From: Pelagivirga sediminicola
Lineage (GTDB): Bacteria; Pseudomonadota; Alphaproteobacteria; Rhodobacterales; Rhodobacteraceae
Direction: 5' to 3'
NCBI RefSeq assembly: GCF_003072125.1
Contig: NZ_QCYH01000003.1
Location: 69,501 to 133,500 of the forward strand
DNA length: 64,000 nt
Shown here: in pieces, positions 15,744 through 25,932 of the stretch
How the letters are laid out: each line of letters begins with the position of its first letter
Position numbering within the stretch: position 1 is the first letter of the stretch
The notes under the pieces: generated by a model
What the model saw: the letters and a program-made list of their open reading frames with translations, nothing else
What the model was told of the DNA's origin: nothing
Database searches by the model: none
Made by a program: the position numbers and the translations under genes

Positions 15744-16627
15744 GCGGGCTGAACGCGGGGCTGCGCGCGCATCTGCAGACGGCCGTGACCACGACCTGCC
15801 GCGCCTGGGCGCTGACGCGCAAGGACGGCACGGTGCTGGGATTTACCGATCACGATGGGCCGCTGACCTTCGGTGGAATCACGTTCCGCGCCGATACCGG
15901 GCTGAGCGCGCTTGCGATTCAGCAGACCACGGGCCTGTCGGTGGACAACACCGAGGCGCTGGGCGCGCTGTGCGATGCGTCGATCCGCGAGGAGGATATC
16001 GAGGCCGGACGCTATGACGGGGCCGAGATCCGCGCATGGCTGGTCAATTGGCATGACGTGTCGCAACGCCATATGCAATTCCGCGGCACGATCGGCGAAT
16101 TGCGTCGCTCGGGCGGGGCGTTCGAAGCGGAGCTGCGCGGGCTGACCGATGTGCTGAACCGGCCCTTGGGGCGGGTGTATCAAAAGCCGTGTTCCGCCGT
16201 CCTGGGCGACCGGGCATGCGCTTTTGATACGTCGACCTCCGGCTATTCCAAGGACACCAGGGCCGCCGCAATCGAGGAGCGCCGCGTATTTCATTTCGAC
16301 GCGTTTGCCGGGTTCGATGCGGGGTGGTTTCAATTCGGACGGCTGGTCGTGCTTGCGGGCGCTGCCGAAGGGCTGAGCGGCATGATCAAGCGTGACCGCA
16401 TGGACGGCGCGCGACGCGTGATCGAGCTGTGGCATCCGCTGCGCGCGGATGTGCGGCTGGCGGATCTTCTTCGACTTGAGGCGGGGTGTGACAAACGGGC
16501 GGAGACGTGCAGGCTCAAGTTTCAGAACCTTATTAATTATCAGGGGTTTCCTGACATTCCAGGCGATGATTGGTCGATCTCGGACCCGTCCAAGGCGGGC
16601 AGTCTGAACGGGGGGAGTCGGCGATGA
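15740..16627 (+). CDS. GTA g13, baseplate hub protein (DUF2163)
   Basis: A 295-residue DUF2163 protein of the GTA baseplate hub. Residues 1-170 hold the DUF2163 domain (TTTCRAWALTRKDGTVLGFTDHD). The C-terminal part contains four conserved cysteines (VLGDRACAFD, CDKRAETCRLKF). In Rhodobacter GTA the equivalent protein binds an iron-sulfur cluster, so these cysteines are the likely ligands. This link is from family knowledge. The gene ends in an ATGA overlap with the peptidase gene. Confidence 0.88.
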   Translation: MSGLNAGLRAHLQTAVTTTCRAWALTRKDGTVLGFTDHDGPLTFGGITFRADTGLSALAIQQTTGLSVDNTEALGALCDASIREEDIEAGRYDGAEIRAWLVNWHDVSQRHMQFRGTIGELRRSGGAFEAELRGLTDVLNRPLGRVYQKPCSAVLGDRACAFDTSTSGYSKDTRAAAIEERRVFHFDAFAGFDAGWFQFGRLVVLAGAAEGLSGMIKRDRMDGARRVIELWHPLRADVRLADLLRLEAGCDKRAETCRLKFQNLINYQGFPDIPGDDWSISDPSKAGSLNGGSRR

Positions 16628-17073
16628 GCGACGCCTTGCAGTTTCGCATTGTCAGCGCCGCGCGCGACTGGATCGGGACGCCCTATCTGCATCAGGCATC
16701 TTGCAAGGGGGCCGGGACGGATTGTCTGGGCCTCCTGCGCGGCGTCTGGCGCGAGGTTCTGGGGGCCGAGCCGGAGGTGCCGCCGGCCTATTCGATGGAC
16801 TGGTCCGAACCTGCGCGCATCGAAGCGCTATGGCAGGCCGCGCAGCGGCATCTGGTCCCCAAGCCCCGCAGCGATGAGGCGCCGGGCGACGTTCTGCTGT
16901 TCCGCATGCGCGATGGCGCGGTCGCCAAACATCTGGGCATCGCCGGGCGCGTGGGTGCGGATGCCAGCTTTGTTCATGCCTATTCGGGCCATGCGGTTGT
17001 CGAAAGCCCGCTCAGCCTGCCCTGGCGGCGCCGGATCGTGGCGCGGTTCACATTTCCCGAGGAGCGTATCTGA
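16624..17073 (+). CDS. GTA g14, NlpC/P60 cell wall peptidase
   Basis: A 149-residue NlpC/P60-fold peptidase at the GTA g14 position. The catalytic cysteine is in GTDCLGL (about residue 37) and the catalytic histidine in KHLGI (about 102). It probably cuts host peptidoglycan during DNA delivery by the particle. The ATG at 16624 is in the ATGA junction with g13 and starts the conserved fold; the in-frame start at 16570 lies inside g13. Confidence 0.9.
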   Translation: MSDALQFRIVSAARDWIGTPYLHQASCKGAGTDCLGLLRGVWREVLGAEPEVPPAYSMDWSEPARIEALWQAAQRHLVPKPRSDEAPGDVLLFRMRDGAVAKHLGIAGRVGADASFVHAYSGHAVVESPLSLPWRRRIVARFTFPEERI

Positions 17074-20000
17074 TGGCGACTATTCTATTATCTGCTGCCG
17101 GTGCGGCCATTGGCGGATCAGTTGGCGGCACGATCGCGGGGCTGTCGATGGCGGCAGTGGGGCGTTTTGCCGGGGGTATCATCGGCCGCTCGATCGACCA
17201 GCGGCTTCTGGGCCAAGGCTCGGACGTGGTGGAATCGGGGCGCGCTAGCCGGTTGCGCCTGACCGGATCGGGCGAGGGCGATGCCATTGCGCAGGTTTAC
17301 GGACGCATGCGCGTGGCCGGGCAGATCATCTGGGCGACAGAGTTCCGCGAGGAGGTCAGCACATCACGCGCGGGCGGTGGCAAGGGCGCGCCCAAGGGAC
17401 CGACGGTGCGGCAGTTCAGCTATTCGGTCAGCATCGCGCTGGCGCTGTGCGAGGGCGAGATCAGCCATGTCGGCCGTGTCTGGGCGGACGGCAGCGAAAT
17501 TGCGCGCGACAGTCTGGCGATGCGTGTCTATACCGGCACGCGCGATCAGCTGCCCGATCCCAGGATCGAGGCGGTCGAGGGCGCGGGCAGCGTTCCGGCC
17601 TATCGCGGCACGGCCTATGTGGTGATCGAGGATCTGGACCTGGGCGAGTATGGCAACCGGGTGCCGCAATTCACGTTCGAGGTGACGCGCCCGTCGCAGT
17701 CGGCGCAGGATCCTGATGGGCTGGATCCGGCACGCTCGGTGCGGGCTGTTGCGCTGTTGCCGGGCAGCGGTGAGTATGCGCTGGCCACGACCCCTGTGAC
17801 GATGAATTTCGGGCCGGGTTCGTCGCAACTGGCGAATGTGAACACGCCGTCGGGCAAATCCGATTTCCTGACATCCTTGGACAACATGACGGGCGAATTG
17901 CCGCTGTGCCGCGCGACCTCGCTGGTGGTCAGCTGGTTTGGCAACGATCTGCGCTGCGGCGCGTGCAGCCTGCAGCCTAAGGTGGAGCAGGCGCAATTTG
18001 ATTCTAGCAACATGCCGTGGCAGGTGGCCGGCCTGACGCGCAAAACAGCGCCGCAGGTGCCGAAGACCGGCGATGGCGCCGCGATCTATGGCGGCACGCC
18101 GACGGATGCGTCCGTGATCGAGGCGATCGAGGCGCTGAAGGACGCCGGGCAGGATGTGATGTTCTATCCGTTCATCCTGATGGATCAGATCGGCGGCAAT
18201 AGCCTGCCCGACCCCTACAGCAATGCAGACAGCCAGCCGCCGCTGCCGTGGCGGGGACGTATCACGCTGTCAGATGCACCCGGCCGCGCGGCAAGCCCTG
18301 ACGGCACCGCGCAAGCGGATGCCGAGGTGGCCGCGTTCTTTGGCACGGCGTCGGCTGCGGATTTTGAAACCGGGAAAGAAGAGGCGCCGCCGCCCGTGTT
18401 TGATGGATCCGCGAAAGAGGGGAACTTCTTTCAATGGATGCGACAGGCCACACCCGTTGACAGCGGGCCGGTCCGATACAGTGGACCGGAGGAGTGGGGC
18501 TATCGGCGGTTCATTTTGCATAATGCCGCCCTGTGCGCTGCCGCGGGCGGCGTCGAGAGCTTTTGCATCGGCTCGGAAATGCGCGGGCTGACGCAGATCC
18601 GCAGCGCGAATGGCGGTTTTCCCGCCGTCGAGGCATTGATCGAGCTGGCGGCCGAAGTGCGTGCGCTGCTGGGGCCTGACGTCAAGATCGGCTATGCTGC
18701 GGACTGGTCCGAGTATTTCGGCTATCAGCCGCAGGATGGGACGGGCGATCGTTATTTCCATCTGGATCCGCTATGGGCGGATGAGAATATCGATTTCATC
18801 GGAATCGACAATTACATGCCGCTTTCGGATTGGCGCGATGGCACAGACCATGCGGATGCGAAATGGGACTCGATCTATAATCTGGATTATCTCAAAGCCA
18901 ATATCGAGGGCGGCGAAGGTTATGATTGGTTCTATCATTCCCCCGAAGCGACCGAGGCGCAAATTCGCACGCCCATCACGGATGATGAATATGGCGAGCC
19001 GTGGGTCTGGCGCTACAAGGACATCCGCAACTGGTGGCTGAACGGGCATCACGACCGGATTGACGGCGTGCGCGTGTCCCAGCCCAGCGCGTGGGTGCCG
19101 CAATCCAAACCCATCAGGTTTACCGAGATCGGCTGCGCTGCTGTGGACAAGGGGACCAATGAGCCGAACAAGTTTGTCGATGTGAAATCGTCGGAATCGG
19201 CGCTGCCCAAGTTCTCCGATGGACGGCGGGACGACCTGATCCAGCGGCAATATCTGCGCGCGATGCGCAGTTACTGGACCGATCCGGCCCATAATCCGGT
19301 ATCGCAGGAATACGGCGCGCCGATGATCGATATGGACCGGGCGCATGTCTGGGCGTGGGACGCGCGGCCGTTTCCGTTCTTTCCCAACAATCAGACCTTG
19401 TGGGATGATGGACGCAACCATGCGCGCGGACATTGGATTACCGGGCGCACATCGGCGCTGTCATTGGCGACACTGGTCGAGGAGATCGCCGGGCGCGCGG
19501 GTCTGACGCAGCTGGATACATCGCGGCTGCATGGCTGGGTCAGTGGTTATGCCGTGGACCAGGTGGGCGACGCGCGGTCGGCGCTCCAGCCGCTGATGCT
19601 GCGCTACGGGTTTGACGCGATCGAGCGGGATGGCTTCTTGATCTTTCGCATGCGCGACGGGCTGCCCGATGCGCAGATCGCGATGGATCATCTGGTCCGC
19701 GATGATGAAACCGGCACGCGTCTGGACGAAACGCGCGCCAGCGCGGTCGAGATCGCGGGGCGCGTGCGCTTGCGCTTTGTCGAAGCTGACGCGGATTTCG
19801 ACGTCATCGCCGAAGAGGCCGTGCTGCCGGATGACGCAACGCACGCCGTCTCGACATCCGAGGTGCCGCTGGCGATGACCCGCGCGGAGGGGCGCGCCGT
19901 GACCGAACGTTGGCTGTCGGAGGCGCGCGTCGCCACCGATACCGTTCGGCTGACGCTGCCCCCTTCGCAGTTGGCGCTGGGCGCGGGCGATGTCATCGCG

Positions 20001-21092
20001 CTCGACGAAGACGGCGGCAAGGGGCTTTTCCGTATCGACCGGGTCGAGCAGATGGGAAATGCCCAGCGCATCGACGGCGTTCGGATCGAACCAGAGAGCT
20101 ATCGCCCGCTGGAAATGGCCGACAACGCGCCTTCGGTCAGGCCGTTTGTGCCGCCCGTGCCGGTGCTGCCCTTCTTTCTGGACCTGCCGTTGATGAGCGG
20201 TGACGAGGTGCCGCATGCGCCGCATCTGGCGGTGACGGGTCAGCCCTGGCCGGGCACGGTGGCGCTGCACGTGTCGGGCAGTGATGCGAACTATCGGCTG
20301 GACAGCCTGATCGAAGCGCGCGCTACGATCGGTATCTTGGAGACGTCGCTTGCGCCCGCGCCTGCGGGACATTTCGACAATGGCGCGCCGCTGACGGTGC
20401 GGATGCTGTCAGGGCGACTGGAAAGCGTGGAGGAGGCCGCGCTTTTGAACGGGGCGAACCTGTGTGCCGTCGGCGATGGCACGCCGGACGGATGGGAGCT
20501 GATGCAGTTTCGAGATGCCGTTCTGGTGGGGCCGGACACCTATCTGCTCAGCCGCCGTTTGCGTGGCCAATTGGGCACCGAGAGCGCGGGCCAAAGCGGC
20601 TGGCCCGAGGGCAGCTTTGTCGTGCTGCTGGACGGTATCCCGCGGCAGATCGACCTGCCGGACACGATGCGCAGGCGCGCGCGGCATTACCGGATCGGGC
20701 CGGCGGGGCGGTCTGTGGATGATCCGTCCTATCAGCACGCGGTGGCCGCATTCGAAGGCGTCGGCCTGCGGCCCTACAGCCCGGCGCATCTGCGGGCAGC
20801 GGTGCAACAGGACGGCACGGTTGCCGCCATCTGGATCCGGCGGACGCGAATCGACGGCGACAGGTGGGATACGCCAGAAGTGCCGCTGGGCGAGGAAAGC
20901 GAAAGCTATCTTTTGCGCGTGATCAAGGACGGCGCTGTGCTGCACGAAACGATTCTGACCGCGCCGGAGTGGCATTATGATCCGGCGATGCAGGCCATGG
21001 ACGGCGCCACTATGCCGTTCGAGGTTCATGTCGCGCAAATCTCGGCCAAATTCGGGCCGGGCGTCTTTGCACAGGCGGTTGCGGGAGGCTGA
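17073..21092 (+). CDS. GTA g15, host specificity / megatron tail tip protein
   Basis: A 1339-residue tail-tip protein, the largest in the cluster. The N-terminal 50 residues are glycine-rich and hydrophobic (AGAAIGGSVGGTIAGLSMAA). The middle third has a glycoside-hydrolase-like TIM barrel (GTA_TIM domain), with ESFCIGSEMRGLTQIR, VKIGYAADWSEYFGY, DFIGIDNYMPLSDWRDG and a predicted acid in KPIRFTEIGCAA. The last third has the phage-tail_3/hub domains. It forms the cell-facing tip that pierces or recognises the recipient. The frame is intact over the full length. The stop codon of g14 overlaps its ATG by one base. Confidence 0.93.
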   Translation: MATILLSAAGAAIGGSVGGTIAGLSMAAVGRFAGGIIGRSIDQRLLGQGSDVVESGRASRLRLTGSGEGDAIAQVYGRMRVAGQIIWATEFREEVSTSRAGGGKGAPKGPTVRQFSYSVSIALALCEGEISHVGRVWADGSEIARDSLAMRVYTGTRDQLPDPRIEAVEGAGSVPAYRGTAYVVIEDLDLGEYGNRVPQFTFEVTRPSQSAQDPDGLDPARSVRAVALLPGSGEYALATTPVTMNFGPGSSQLANVNTPSGKSDFLTSLDNMTGELPLCRATSLVVSWFGNDLRCGACSLQPKVEQAQFDSSNMPWQVAGLTRKTAPQVPKTGDGAAIYGGTPTDASVIEAIEALKDAGQDVMFYPFILMDQIGGNSLPDPYSNADSQPPLPWRGRITLSDAPGRAASPDGTAQADAEVAAFFGTASAADFETGKEEAPPPVFDGSAKEGNFFQWMRQATPVDSGPVRYSGPEEWGYRRFILHNAALCAAAGGVESFCIGSEMRGLTQIRSANGGFPAVEALIELAAEVRALLGPDVKIGYAADWSEYFGYQPQDGTGDRYFHLDPLWADENIDFIGIDNYMPLSDWRDGTDHADAKWDSIYNLDYLKANIEGGEGYDWFYHSPEATEAQIRTPITDDEYGEPWVWRYKDIRNWWLNGHHDRIDGVRVSQPSAWVPQSKPIRFTEIGCAAVDKGTNEPNKFVDVKSSESALPKFSDGRRDDLIQRQYLRAMRSYWTDPAHNPVSQEYGAPMIDMDRAHVWAWDARPFPFFPNNQTLWDDGRNHARGHWITGRTSALSLATLVEEIAGRAGLTQLDTSRLHGWVSGYAVDQVGDARSALQPLMLRYGFDAIERDGFLIFRMRDGLPDAQIAMDHLVRDDETGTRLDETRASAVEIAGRVRLRFVEADADFDVIAEEAVLPDDATHAVSTSEVPLAMTRAEGRAVTERWLSEARVATDTVRLTLPPSQLALGAGDVIALDEDGGKGLFRIDRVEQMGNAQRIDGVRIEPESYRPLEMADNAPSVRPFVPPVPVLPFFLDLPLMSGDEVPHAPHLAVTGQPWPGTVALHVSGSDANYRLDSLIEARATIGILETSLAPAPAGHFDNGAPLTVRMLSGRLESVEEAALLNGANLCAVGDGTPDGWELMQFRDAVLVGPDTYLLSRRLRGQLGTESAGQSGWPEGSFVVLLDGIPRQIDLPDTMRRRARHYRIGPAGRSVDDPSYQHAVAAFEGVGLRPYSPAHLRAAVQQDGTVAAIWIRRTRIDGDRWDTPEVPLGEESESYLLRVIKDGAVLHETILTAPEWHYDPAMQAMDGATMPFEVHVAQISAKFGPGVFAQAVAGG

Positions 21093-21125
21093 GATCAGGC
21101 GGCTTTGGCGCAAGGCAGGCTTGAC

Positions 21126-21162
21126 AAGGCGCGGTTGGGGCGAGACCCGGCCGCGCCTTTTT
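21126..21162 (+). terminator. Terminator at the end of the GTA cluster
   Basis: AAGGCGCGG (21126-21134) pairs with CCGCGCCTT (21151-21159) and runs into a TTTTT tract. It starts 33 bases after the g15 stop and closes the GTA unit. Confidence 0.88.
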
Positions 21163-21197
21163 CTCGGCCGGTTTGACCGTATTTGACTCCATTGCGT

Positions 21198-21225
21198 TTT
21201 GCCATTGCCGCACACGTGCTATATT
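21198..21225 (+). promoter_or_regulatory. Probable cysE promoter
   Basis: TATATT at 21220-21225 is a good -10 element, with TTTGCC at 21198-21203 sixteen bases upstream as a weak -35. It lies between the GTA terminator and the cysE start. Confidence 0.45.
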
Positions 21226-21251
21226 GAGCCGCAAGAAAAAGGAGCTCGATC

Positions 21252-22058
21252 ATGGCTAAATCGCACGCAAAGCTGACCGAATGCGATCCCGTCTGGACCC
21301 AGATCACGACCGAAGCGGGCAGCGCCGTGAAGGACGAGCCGTTGATGGGCGGCCTGGTTCATTCCAGTATTCTGCACCACAAGACGCTGGAATCATCGCT
21401 GGCCTATCGCACGTCCATGAAGCTGGCCTCGAACGAGCTGCCAGAACAGATCCTGCGCGAGATATGCGATGGCGCCTATCGCGGCGACCCGGCGATCGGC
21501 ACTGCCGCGAGGGCGGATATCGTGGCAGTATATGACCGCGATCCTGCCTGCGACCGCTACATCCTGCCGCTGCTCTTCTTCAAGGGTTTTCAGGCACTTC
21601 AGGCGTATCGGGTGGCCAACTGGCTGTGGCGCGAAGGACGGCGCGACATGGCGCGTTTCTTTCAGATGCGCGTGTCGGAGGTGTTCGGCGTCGATATTCA
21701 CCCGGCCGCACGTATCGGCAAGGGTATCATGATCGACCACGCCCACAGCATCGTCATCGGTGAGACTGCGGTCGTTGGCGACAACGTGTCTATGCTGCAT
21801 TCCGTCACGCTGGGCGGCACCGGCAAGGAAGAAGAGGACAGGCATCCCAAGATCGCGGATGGCGTCCTGATCGGCGCCGGCGCCAAGGTTCTGGGCAACA
21901 TCAAGATCGGCCATTGCAGCCGGATCGCAGCCGGCTCGGTCGTGCTGGCCGAGGTGCCGCCCTGCAAGACCGTGGCCGGGGTCCCCGCGAAGATCGTGGG
22001 CGAGGCTGGCTGCGATCAGCCATCGGTCAGGATGGATCAACTGTTGGGCGTGCGTTGA
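21252..22058 (+). CDS. cysE: Serine O-acetyltransferase
   Basis: A 268-residue CysE, which transfers acetyl from acetyl-CoA to L-serine, the committed step of cysteine synthesis. The N-terminal helical domain (about 1-140) includes DRYILPLLFFKGFQALQAYRVANWLW. The C-terminal left-handed beta-helix has hexapeptide repeats and the catalytic segment IDHAHSIVIGETAVVGDNVSMLHSVTLGG, with the active-site His-Asp pair. AAAAAGGAG precedes ATG 21252. The C-terminal tail, which usually binds cysteine synthase or feedback inhibitor, ends here in a short basic segment. Confidence 0.95.
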   Translation: MAKSHAKLTECDPVWTQITTEAGSAVKDEPLMGGLVHSSILHHKTLESSLAYRTSMKLASNELPEQILREICDGAYRGDPAIGTAARADIVAVYDRDPACDRYILPLLFFKGFQALQAYRVANWLWREGRRDMARFFQMRVSEVFGVDIHPAARIGKGIMIDHAHSIVIGETAVVGDNVSMLHSVTLGGTGKEEEDRHPKIADGVLIGAGAKVLGNIKIGHCSRIAAGSVVLAEVPPCKTVAGVPAKIVGEAGCDQPSVRMDQLLGVR

Positions 22059-22097
22059 GTTACATCTGATCGCGAGTGTGAATATCTGATGCAAACA

Positions 22098-22118
22098 GGG
22101 CGAATATTGAATTCGCCC
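22098..22118 (-). terminator. Weak hairpin between convergent cysE and the outer-membrane protein gene
   Basis: GGGCGAA (22098-22104) and TTCGCCC (22112-22118) form a 7-bp stem. The downstream T content is low on both strands, slightly better on the minus strand, so termination is uncertain. Confidence 0.35.
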
Positions 22119-22148
22119 CATTTGCGTTTATCGCGCCGTTCCCGACCC

Positions 22149-23069
22149 TTAGTAGAGGTTATCGTAGAATGTGGACAACGCATTGTGACGCGTCGACATC
22201 GCGTTGCTTGCGGCGCTGTTAAGCGGGGCGCTGGATGTACTGCCACCGATCGGAATGGTGACACCCAGCCGGATCGAATCGACATCTGTATTTCGTCCGA
22301 CCGGGTCTATCGTCGTGCGCGCGAATTCCAGCGAAACTTGCGCGGGCACTCTGGCGATCTGGCTGAAATCATACCCCACGCCCAGCCCATATGACGTGGA
22401 ATCGATGTTAAGCGCGGCAAAATCCATATGGCTGATCCCGGCAAACACGCTGAAACCATTGGCAAAATCATGATTGGTTCCAACCCCCATACTGGTCACC
22501 TTCGTATCCGCCAGCGCCGAGTCGATATCACTGCGCATCCAGTGGGCGGCAAATGTGGTGTAGGTTGTTGGTGTGTAGCCCACATTCAGGCCATAATCCG
22601 TCCAGTCCGACGTGGCGCCGACGATGGCAGTCGCGTCGGTTCCGCCATAAAACAGCTTGGCCTGCACCAACGGGCCGTCGTAACCGCCCGTCAAGCCGTA
22701 GGAGGTCGCGTTGATATCGCGTCCGAGCAGGCCGTTGCTGTCCAGACTGGCGTATTCCAGATAGATGCCGACCACGGGCCCAGTATACAACGTGTAATTC
22801 AGCACCCCGCCGATGTCGAACACGCCTGCGTTGCCGCCGCGATCGGGATTCGCATGCTTTAGCGCCCCGTCCAAGTCCAGGCTGAAACCGTTCTGGAATC
22901 CCAATGTGCCTGCGCCGTCAAGCGACAGGCTGTTCACGTCGGGGCGCCCGCCGGAGACGGAGGAATATGCGTATCCCAGCGTGGCCAAACCGGTAATGTC
23001 CTGCGCCAAACCCGCGCAGGGCAGTGTCAGCAGGGCGCACGCGACCAGACTGCTCGTTCTGATTTTCAT
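22149..23069 (-). CDS. Outer-membrane beta-barrel (porin-like) protein
   Basis: A 306-residue secreted protein. It starts with a signal peptide (MKIRTSSLVACALLTLPCAGLA, cleaved before QD). The rest alternates hydrophobic and polar residues in repeated strands such as FSLDLDGALKH and YGLNVGYTPTTYTTFAAHW. It ends in an aromatic residue (NLY), as expected for an outer-membrane barrel recognised by BAM. ATG 23069 follows a CTGAGGTG site better than the GTG nine bases upstream. No channel-specific motif was recognised, so its substrate is unknown. Confidence 0.72.
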   Translation of the reverse strand: MKIRTSSLVACALLTLPCAGLAQDITGLATLGYAYSSVSGGRPDVNSLSLDGAGTLGFQNGFSLDLDGALKHANPDRGGNAGVFDIGGVLNYTLYTGPVVGIYLEYASLDSNGLLGRDINATSYGLTGGYDGPLVQAKLFYGGTDATAIVGATSDWTDYGLNVGYTPTTYTTFAAHWMRSDIDSALADTKVTSMGVGTNHDFANGFSVFAGISHMDFAALNIDSTSYGLGVGYDFSQIARVPAQVSLEFARTTIDPVGRNTDVDSIRLGVTIPIGGSTSSAPLNSAASNAMSTRHNALSTFYDNLY

Positions 23070-23178
23070 GATGCTCACCTCAGGGTATTTGTTTTTTGTT
23101 ATTGAGGTCAGTGAATCACGGAGTGGGTAGCAAGTTCAAGCTCTCGTTTTAGTCAGGGCGGGCGGCAGCCTCCCCCGG

Positions 23179-24519
23179 TCAGGCCAGCATCACCATCGGA
23201 TTTTCCAGGTTCTCAACGATGTGCTTCAACAGCTCGGCGCCCAGCGCGCCGTCGATCACCCGGTGATCCACGCTTAGCGTCACGGACATCACCGTTGCGA
23301 CCGCCAGTTCGCCATCTTTGCCGACAACGGGTTTCTTCACCCCCGCACCAACGGCCAGAATGGCGCCGTGGGGCGGGTTGATGACCGCGTCGAAATTGTC
23401 GATCCCGAACATGCCGAGGTTGGACACCGCGAAACTGCCGCCTTGATATTCATGCGGCGCCAGCTTGCGATCGCGCGCGCGGGCGGCCAGATCCTTCATC
23501 TCGGCGGAGAGCGCCGACAGGGACTTCATGTCGGCATCTTTCAGAACCGGGGTGAACAGCCCACCCTCGATCGCGACGGCGACCGCCACGTCGGACGGCT
23601 TGAGCTGGAGCACCCGGTCACCCGCCCAGACGGCGTTGGCCGTCGGCACCGATTGCAGGGCCAGCGCGCAGGCCTTGATGATGAAATCGTTGACGCTCAG
23701 CTTGACGCCGCGCCCCTCAAGCTGCTTGTTCAGGTCGCTGCGGAACTTCAGCAGCGCGTCCAGCCGGATATCGCGGCGCAGGTAGAAATGCGGCACGGTC
23801 TGCTTGGCCTCGGTCAGGCGGGCGGCGATGGTCTTGCGCATGCCGTCCAGCTTGACCTCCTGATACTCGCGCCCCTCATACATCTTGGCAACAGCCTCCG
23901 CGGACTGGCCGACCTTGGCCGGCTGCGTCGCGGCGGGTGCACCAACGGCGTCCGCCTCGGCCGCTTTGGCCTGTTTCGCGGGTGCGGCGCTGGCGCCTTC
24001 GACATCTGCCTTGACGATGCGGCCATGCGGGCCCGAGCCGCTGATCCCGCTCAGGTCCAGCCCCTTGTCCGCGGCGATCCGGCGCGCGAGGGGCGAGGCA
24101 AAGATGCGCTTGCCGTCGGCATCCTTGGGCGCGGCGGGCGCTTCGACGGCGGGCTCTTCGGTATCGGCCTCTTCGGTGTCGGGCGCTTCGGTTTCGGGCG
24201 CGGATTTCTTCGGCTCGTCCTTGGCGGGCGCGGCTTTCTTGTCGGCGCCGGACGTGTCGATATCATCCGCGCTTTCGCCCTCTTCCAGCAGCACGGCGAT
24301 GGCGGTGTTTACCTTGACCCCCTCGGTGCCGGCCTCGATCAGGATCTTGCCGATGGTGCCCTCGTCCACGGCCTCGAATTCCATCGTCGCCTTGTCCGTC
24401 TCGATCTCGGCCAGCAGATCGCCGGAGGATACGGTATCGCCCTCCTTGACCAGCCATTTGGCCAGCGTGCCCTCCTCCATCGTCGGGGACAGCGCGGGCA
24501 TCAGGATTTCTGTCGGCAT
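23179..24519 (-). CDS. pdhC: Pyruvate dehydrogenase complex E2, dihydrolipoamide acetyltransferase
   Basis: A 446-residue E2 subunit that moves acetyl groups to CoA. One N-terminal lipoyl domain (residues 1-80) has the lipoylated Lys in ETDKATMEF. An Ala/Pro/Glu-rich linker follows. The peripheral subunit-binding domain has [20 protein letters not shown], and the C-terminal catalytic domain ends with the [14 protein letters not shown] active-site histidine. It is the last gene of the pdhABC operon, 12 bases after pdhB. Its lipoyl domain is almost identical to the one on PdhB. Confidence 0.95.
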   Translation of the reverse strand: MPTEILMPALSPTMEEGTLAKWLVKEGDTVSSGDLLAEIETDKATMEFEAVDEGTIGKILIEAGTEGVKVNTAIAVLLEEGESADDIDTSGADKKAAPAKDEPKKSAPETEAPDTEEADTEEPAVEAPAAPKDADGKRIFASPLARRIAADKGLDLSGISGSGPHGRIVKADVEGASAAPAKQAKAAEADAVGAPAATQPAKVGQSAEAVAKMYEGREYQEVKLDGMRKTIAARLTEAKQTVPHFYLRRDIRLDALLKFRSDLNKQLEGRGVKLSVNDFIIKACALALQSVPTANAVWAGDRVLQLKPSDVAVAVAIEGGLFTPVLKDADMKSLSALSAEMKDLAARARDRKLAPHEYQGGSFAVSNLGMFGIDNFDAVINPPHGAILAVGAGVKKPVVGKDGELAVATVMSVTLSVDHRVIDGALGAELLKHIVENLENPMVMLA

Positions 24520-24531
24520 CGCGTTCTCTCC

Positions 24532-25920
24532 TTAACGGTAGGTGACTTTGTGAACCGCGTCCAAGACCTCTTTGGTCGAGGTCAGGGCCAGCTTTTCAAG
24601 GTTCGCGGCATAGGGCATCGGCACGTCCTTGCCCATGCAGTTGATGACCGGCGCGTCGAGGTAATCGAACGCGCGCTCCATCAGGATGGCCGAGATGTGG
24701 TTGCCGATGGACGCCACCGGCCAACCCTCTTCGACGGTCACGCAGCGGTTGGTTTTCCGAACGCTGGCGATGACGGTTTCATAGTCGATGGGGCGCAGGG
24801 TGCGCAGGTCGATCACCTCGGCAGAGATGCCGTCCTCGGCCAGCTTTTCGGCCGCCTCCAGTGCGTAGGTCATGCCGATGCCAAAGCTGACGATGGTCAC
24901 ATCCTCGCCCTCGCGCCAGATGCGGGCCTTGCCGAACGGGACGGTGAAATCATCCAGCACCGGCACGTCAAAGGATTTGCCGTAAAGGATTTCGTTTTCC
25001 ATAAAGATCACCGGGTTCGGATCGCGGATCGCGGATTTCAACAGGCCCTTGGCGTCCGAGGCCGAGTAGGGCTGCACCACCTTGAGGCCCGGAATATGCG
25101 CATACCACGCGGCATAGTCCTGGCTGTGCTGGGCGGCGACGCGGGCGGCGGCGCCGTTCGGACCGCGGAAGACGATGGGACAGCCCATCTGGCCGCCCGA
25201 CATATACAGCGTCTTGGCCGCCGAGTTGATGATCTGGTCGATCGCCTGCATGGCGAAGTTCCAGGTCATGAATTCCACGATGGGCCGCAAGCCGCCAAAG
25301 GCTGCGCCGACGCCGATCCCGGCAAAGCCGTGCTCGGTGATGGGCGTGTCGATCACCCGCCGCGCGCCGAATTCCTCCAGCAGGTTCTGGGTGATCTTGT
25401 AGGCGCCCTGATACTCAGCCACCTCCTCGCCCATGATGAACACCTCGTCATTCTCGCGCATTTCCTCGGCCATGGCGGCATTCAGCGCCTCGCGCACGGT
25501 CTGCTTTTTCGTCTCCGTGCCTTCGGGCCAGTCGGGGCTGCGGTCCGGCTCGGGCGCCTTGGGCTCGGCTGGCTTCGATGCGGGCTTCTCGGCTTTCGGC
25601 TCGGGCTTTTCGGACTTTTGCTCCGGCTCCGGCGCTGCGTCCTTCTTGGGCGCGTCCGAGATGTCGTCGGCGCTTTCGCCCTCTTCCAGCAGCACCGCGA
25701 TGGGCGAGTTCACCTTGACCCCTTCGGTGCCGGCCTCGATCAGGATCTTGCCGATGGTGCCCTCGTCCACGGCCTCGAATTCCATCGTGGCCTTGTCGGT
25801 CTCAATCTCGGCGATGATATCGCCCGAGCTTACGGTATCGCCTTCGCTCACCAGCCATTTGGCCAGCGTTCCCTCTTCCATCGTGGGGCTGAGGGCGGGC
25901 ATGAGAATTTCTGTCGGCAT
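24532..25920 (-). CDS. pdhB: Pyruvate dehydrogenase E1 beta with N-terminal lipoyl domain
   Basis: A 462-residue E1-beta subunit. It is about 130 residues longer than ordinary E1-beta because an extra lipoyl domain (1-80, lipoyl Lys in ETDKATMEF) and a charged linker precede the transketolase-like catalytic part, which begins near [14 protein letters not shown]. This fusion is characteristic of several alphaproteobacteria. It carries the usual [21 protein letters not shown] and [16 protein letters not shown] segments. It is spaced 12 bases from both neighbours and forms the alpha2beta2 E1 with PdhA. Confidence 0.95.
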   Translation of the reverse strand: MPTEILMPALSPTMEEGTLAKWLVSEGDTVSSGDIIAEIETDKATMEFEAVDEGTIGKILIEAGTEGVKVNSPIAVLLEEGESADDISDAPKKDAAPEPEQKSEKPEPKAEKPASKPAEPKAPEPDRSPDWPEGTETKKQTVREALNAAMAEEMRENDEVFIMGEEVAEYQGAYKITQNLLEEFGARRVIDTPITEHGFAGIGVGAAFGGLRPIVEFMTWNFAMQAIDQIINSAAKTLYMSGGQMGCPIVFRGPNGAAARVAAQHSQDYAAWYAHIPGLKVVQPYSASDAKGLLKSAIRDPNPVIFMENEILYGKSFDVPVLDDFTVPFGKARIWREGEDVTIVSFGIGMTYALEAAEKLAEDGISAEVIDLRTLRPIDYETVIASVRKTNRCVTVEEGWPVASIGNHISAILMERAFDYLDAPVINCMGKDVPMPYAANLEKLALTSTKEVLDAVHKVTYR

Positions 25921-25932
25921 GTATCTTGCTCC

